A DNA stretch of 64,000 bases from Physella acuta (taxonomy: Eukaryota > Mollusca > Gastropoda > Physidae), in contig NW_026732587.1 in NCBI RefSeq assembly GCF_028476545.1, positions 62,001 through 126,000 on the forward strand. The letters are read 5' to 3'. Shown here in pieces: positions 60,970 to 64,000 of this stretch. The number at the start of each line of letters is the position of its first letter. Within the stretch, counting starts at the first letter, position 1. The notes below the pieces were generated by a model. The model ran no database searches. It saw only the letters and a list, made by a program, of their open reading frames with translations, and was not told the origin of the DNA. The translations under genes were made by a program, and so were the position numbers.

Positions 60970-63900
60970 CTAATCCTCTGTCCACTCAAATGCCTCTGGG
61001 GGTTCAGGTTCTTCCTCTTCCTCCTCAGCCTTAGGGCCGCCCGCCTGCACTGTCTCCACAATGTCCTCCTGCTCCCCTGGCTTGCTGTTCTTCAGCATGA
61101 TGATGCCACCGTGGGACAAGTCTTTCACCACAGAGTACCTGAGGGTGTCCAGTGTCAGGACCTTCAGCTGGGCCTGCAGACAGATGAGGAGTGTGAGACC
61201 ATCAACAGACTAATGGTGGTGGTTACTTTACATTGGTTTAATACTTTACACTGGTTCCATGAAATGTGGACAACACCAAACCTACCTTCATAACCCTGGC
61301 TGGGTTGGAGAGAATCTCAAAAGTTGGTTCTGGTTCTTTCTTTTCTGTGATAGATTCTGTGAGCAGAGATTCTGATGATTCGTCCTCTCCTGCATTTTTG
61401 TTTTTATCTGAGGATGTGGCTTCCTGCAAGACATACAATGATTAACATAAAAAAATTCATTAATTAAAATACATAAAGTTTTTAATTGTTCTGAACAAGG
61501 CAGTTGAGAAATAATTATCTTCAACACACCTTCTTTTTATCTTTTTTATCTTTCCCAGCAGGCTCCTTTTTAGATGAAACTTCATCAACATCCATGCTAT
61601 CAACACTGGTCTGAGAGTCTTTCTTCTTCTCTAAATCTTTCTTCTTCTGTTTGGCTGTGATGGATAAAACTGCTGTTTCTACCTGTAACGTATAAGTAAA
61701 ATATAAACATTCAAAAGCTTGATTGAAAGAAAAAAAAAAAGATATGTAGCCTTGCACTTTGCACTTGATCAACAAATAAGTGGAAGAATTCAATCAGGTA
61801 ATATTTTCAAGGAATTCAATCTAAACTGACTGACTGTGGTGTATACATACAAGAAAAGCCAATTTATCTTGGCATAATAAATTTTTATAGAATTGTAATA
61901 GTTGCAGTGTGACCAAGTGTTATTTTAATACATAAAACATCCTTACAACACTATGTAATACAGCTACAGTCTGATGAAAAGTCCATTTATAAGATTTTTG
62001 TAAGAAGCAAAACTTGACACAAACATAACTTTAAAATGAGCTACAAAAAATAAAGATTTGAAAATTCTCTATTAAATTCTGTTAATAAGAAGCCTACATA
62101 CCTTTTCCTTGGCTTTATCCTTCTTTTCTTCAAGAACTGGTGGGTAGGCAAACATGGATGGCTTGGCGTTGGATTTGAACTCAACCTTAGGCATCTTGAG
62201 ATCAATATTCAGTCCAATAATGCAAGATGGTTTAAACGCAAGTGAGAGGAAGTGGGTGAGTGGGTACCAAAACCAATGCTGACAGAAGACCAACATACCC
62301 ACCACTGCTTCCATGTTGGTGTGGCCTGTACGAGACAGCAACGAAACTGTGCAGTTGCGGCCGCCAGCATCTATGATACCCTGGGCCAGAATGGAACCAA
62401 ATTTGGCCATGACATCCTCGTGTTTATCCGCAATAACTTTAGCATACAGTTGACGGAAGTGGGTTACTTTAGGGCAGGTAGACTCGTTATGCTGGATCAG
62501 GATAAGAGCTGATGCAATAAGTGCTCCTTGGCGGACATAATTAATAGGATCATTGGTCATGGGCTCAAGAAGTCCAATAGCATCCTTTAAGCCAGTGCCA
62601 GCACAAGCAATACCCAGGGCCATGGCAGCACCAAAACGAACATGAGGATTGTAGCTCTCAGACAGAAGGGACACAACACTGGGGCACTGCTCTGGGGTTC
62701 TGTACAGGAGGAAACCCAGGCAGGTGACGGCTACCCTGCGTACATCATCATTGACATCACTCACAGCGACATGCAGCAGTCTGCGAATGGCCTGGTTGTT
62801 TCCAGTCCCGCAGTAGGCCATGGCCAGGGTGTACATGCCTGACCAACGCAGGATGGGATCTTTATCCCTCATAAGTGACTCGATCAGCGCGTCAGCCTCT
62901 TCCAGGCGACCATACATAGTGAGGGCTATGCCAACAGCTAAGCCTCTAAGGATTTTCTCATGCTGGGTTTCCTGGGCATACTGCACCATATCAGTGATAG
63001 CCGTAGAGGACTTGGTGCCTAACATGACCAGGCCCATAGCTAGACCAGCTGCTTCTCCTGTTACAGCATCATCTTGAAACAGGTTGAACTTGAGCTGCTC
63101 GTAGATGTCATGCCTGGCTGATCCCATGGCAGCCAACCCCAACCCCAGACACCCACCGTGGCGGACCATGTCAGTGGAAGCTTCTTTCAGCTGGTTTAGG
63201 AGATAGTCAGTTATCTCCCCTCCATGGTTTGCATGGATCAGACCTAGAGCATACAGCCCTCCACCCTCAGAGTATGATGACCCTGGCCCCATATCTTTAG
63301 GCAGATACTGTGACATCAAATTTAGAGCTTCCTTCTCATGGCCCTTATGGATGACCCCCAGGCTGGCCGTGGCCGAGAATTTGGCCCAGTTTGTGGCTCT
63401 TGCCAGCCATTCGAGGTTGTCTCTCAAAAACTGGTCAGATGTTGTTCCACAGTGCATGAATGAGTTGGCAATGACAGTAGCAGTGTGGCACACAGAGTTA
63501 CGGACACCGTCCTTGGTATTCTTTAAGATTAGCATATCTGTTTTGTTGTTTTTAATTAAAAATTGGAGGCGGAGAAAAATACTAGTCTCCCCTCCTAGAA
63601 TTGTGTGCAAGCGTTCAATGCGCTCCTGTTGACGCTTTTCATCTTCAGTCAAAGTGCTCAAATCTTTCACTGGCTTAGGATCTGGGCTCACGCTACTCTC
63701 GTCAGTCTCCATTGGGGTCTCTGTCTCTTTCAGCTCTGTGCTGCTGCTTGGCTTCTTTGTATTCATAGCAGGAGGGGCAGATATTGGAGCAGGGGCGGCA
63801 ACCCGCAGGGCTGCCTGCACGCGCTGAAGGAACTGCTGGGTTGCACTTTCATACAGATCAAACCCAATCTGATAGGCCATGAGCACACTGTCCTCATTTC

Positions 63901-64000
63901 CCTTGGTGAGCTGCACTAGGATATGGGCAACAGCCTGAGCATCATCCAAAAAGATGTAGCACTGGCAAACATTGATGTAGTCTGGGGTACCAAGTCCCAT
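60970..64000 (-). CDS. PSMD1: 26S proteasome non-ATPase regulatory subunit 1 (Rpn2), C-terminal part
   Basis: Minus-strand exons from 5': at least 64000-62102, 61682-61530, 61423-61286, 61173-60970 (TAG). All are phase 0 and give 797 codons of a protein of about 950 residues. The sequence follows human PSMD1 closely: [91 protein letters not shown] and [16 protein letters not shown], the proteasome/cyclosome repeats forming the toroid of this scaffold of the 19S base. The ending [10 protein letters not shown] resembles the human FEYIDD terminus that docks the Rpn13 ubiquitin receptor. Lys/Glu-rich inserts fill the two middle exons. The first part of the gene lies beyond the window. Confidence 0.97.

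Noticed and set aside
62252-63919. Several plus-strand frames of 66-104 codons
   Set aside because: Antisense shadows of the strongly conserved PSMD1 exon.

Overview
This window is animal nuclear DNA, most likely from a gastropod or other lophotrochozoan. The evidence is AT-rich spliced introns, genes with many small exons, SINE copies, MITEs, minisatellites, a TTAGGG-type telomere-like tract and an animal proteasome gene. No bacterial operons, rRNA, tRNA or CRISPR were seen. The species assignment is inference.

Layout. 1-2085: the left part of an LTR retrotransposon (minus strand) running off the window. 2150-5640: minisatellites, a SINE and a CAT microsatellite. 5732-9198 (+): the last seven exons of a gene I do not recognise. 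9680-11730: two adjoining satellite-like arrays. 12437-38400 (+): a giant gene of about 56 coding exons for a roughly 2,500-residue ankyrin-repeat/WGR/PARP enzyme with an intact H-Y-E catalytic triad. 38400-41776: a MITE-rich spacer with a second SINE copy. 41777-49433 and 53258-58694 (+): two tandem paralogues encoding secreted or GPI-anchored cysteine-rich proteins of 650 and 649 residues. 60970-64000 (-): the C-terminal 797 residues of the 26S proteasome subunit PSMD1/Rpn2, convergent with the second paralogue.

Exon models were built by reading splice sites by eye and checking phase from exon to exon. Both paralogues and the visible PSMD1 exons sum to whole codons. The big PARP tally is off by one base somewhere, so one of its boundaries is misplaced by a base.

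Most notable observations: (1) minisatellites repeatedly begin at, or include, an exon-intron junction, so splice donors or acceptors are themselves amplified, in two cases with in-frame units; (2) the second paralogue lacks all seven 3' introns of its neighbour yet has one extra intron and two GC-AG introns; (3) a hAT-type MITE family carries several long G-runs and is present at least eight times; (4) a terminal-inverted-repeat element with a 9-bp target duplication carries a long telomere-like tract; (5) the ANK-WGR-PARP architecture itself.
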